Shown here one piece after another: positions 13,835 to 14,116 of a DNA stretch of 14,116 nucleotides. A program made the translations under genes and the position numbers. The notes beneath the pieces are model-generated. The model was not told where the DNA came from. It searched no databases and worked only from the letters and a program-made list of their open reading frames with translations. The DNA comes from a bacterium (GTDB lineage: Bacteria > BMS3Abin14). Every line of letters starts with the position of its first letter. The first letter of the stretch is position 1. The stretch is from positions 1 through 14,116 of the forward strand of contig JARGFV010000066.1 in NCBI GenBank assembly GCA_029210545.1, in the 5' to 3' direction.

Positions 13835-13888
13835 GCCCGCTTTATTCATGATGCAAATGAGATGTCCGCTAACTGTGTGGCAATTAAA

Positions 13889-14116
13889 GATGATGGACTC
13901 GCAAAAAGTCCATCAACGCGCCCCGCGCGGGGCGCCCAAATCAATGACAAGCCGCGCCTGGGAAGGGCGCCCGGATCGATGACCGGCAAATATGTCAGCG
14001 ATCCGTGAGGGAAGGGAAAACCCCGCTTTTCCCTTCCCGTAGAGCCAAAGTCTCGCACAGACTTTGGTGATCTATCAGCAGTCATTGATTTGTAAGGAAA
14101 GGGAAAACGACGCTTT
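13889..14116 (-). mobile_element. Second copy of the multi-hairpin element, minus strand, cut by the window end
   Basis: Compared with the complete copy, the same units appear in the same order on the minus strand: 14096-14116 (12-bp hairpin, cut); 14045-14067 (AGACTTTGG/CCAAAGTCT); 14009-14038 (GGGAAGGGAAAA/TTTTCCCTTCCC, loop CCCCGC); 13954-13970; 13918-13935 (GCGCCCC/GGGGCGC); 13892-13914 (GATGGACT/AGTCCATC). One of the two GC hairpins of the complete copy is missing. The spacer words (GATCGATGACC, TCAATGAC) also match. The far terminus lies beyond the window, so a flanking direct repeat cannot be tested here. Confidence 0.8.

Noticed and set aside
13835-13888. Possible small RNA or promoter between array 8 and the right element copy
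   Set aside because: No convincing -10/-35 pair, hairpin with T tract or conserved motif could be read.

Overview
This is a GC-rich bacterial window with ordinary Gram-negative-type genes: two lipoprotein-like genes, Shine-Dalgarno sites, and many GTG starts. Gene content and the crowded repeats between genes would suit a deltaproteobacterial (Desulfobacterota-like) or related uncultured lineage, but nothing here fixes the taxon. There is no rRNA, tRNA, CRISPR array or transposase.

Layout. Left part: xseA (exonuclease VII large subunit, +), a 69-residue unknown protein, and a nucleotidyltransferase gene broken by an internal deletion. Next comes a convergent groES-groEL operon (minus strand) with promoter, CIRCE operator and terminator all readable. 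Then, on +, a DUF502 membrane protein overlaps a PAP2-like protein that has lost its catalytic residues. A 658-base gene-free stretch (6210-6867) follows, made almost wholly of repeats. Endonuclease V (minus) and an IscR/CymR-like Rrf2 regulator (+) diverge from a shared spacer. The right part is all +: larE, a PA2779-family small membrane protein with a strong terminator, a PA2778-like C39 peptidase lipoprotein, a separate TPR lipoprotein, an M28 aminopeptidase-like protein and a membrane tandem-GAF protein without an output domain.

The main signal is between the genes. (1) A non-autonomous, MITE-like element of about 320 bases is present complete at 6513-6836 and partly at both window ends on the minus strand. 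It has inverted termini with the core TCGCAAAAAGTC. The complete copy is flanked by an 8-base direct repeat (AACGGTTG). Inside is an ordered series of hairpins, several with 12-bp stems and 6-nt loops, and stem changes between hairpins and copies are compensated. A minimal copy with only the ends fused lies right at the rrf2 stop codon, and more decayed or solo pieces lie near groES and DUF502. (2) Eight short arrays of degenerate heptanucleotides, each with a different heptamer but a strict 7-base period, sit in the intergenic regions. Two begin on a stop codon and a third abuts one. They recall the cyanobacterial STRR heptamer repeats but are in an apparently unrelated genome.

Functionally the window is housekeeping (DNA repair, protein folding, sulfur/cofactor chemistry) plus an envelope/proteolysis group (PA2779, PA2778, TPR, M28). 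The genes are not linked by one pathway; the shared feature is the repeat content of their spacers.
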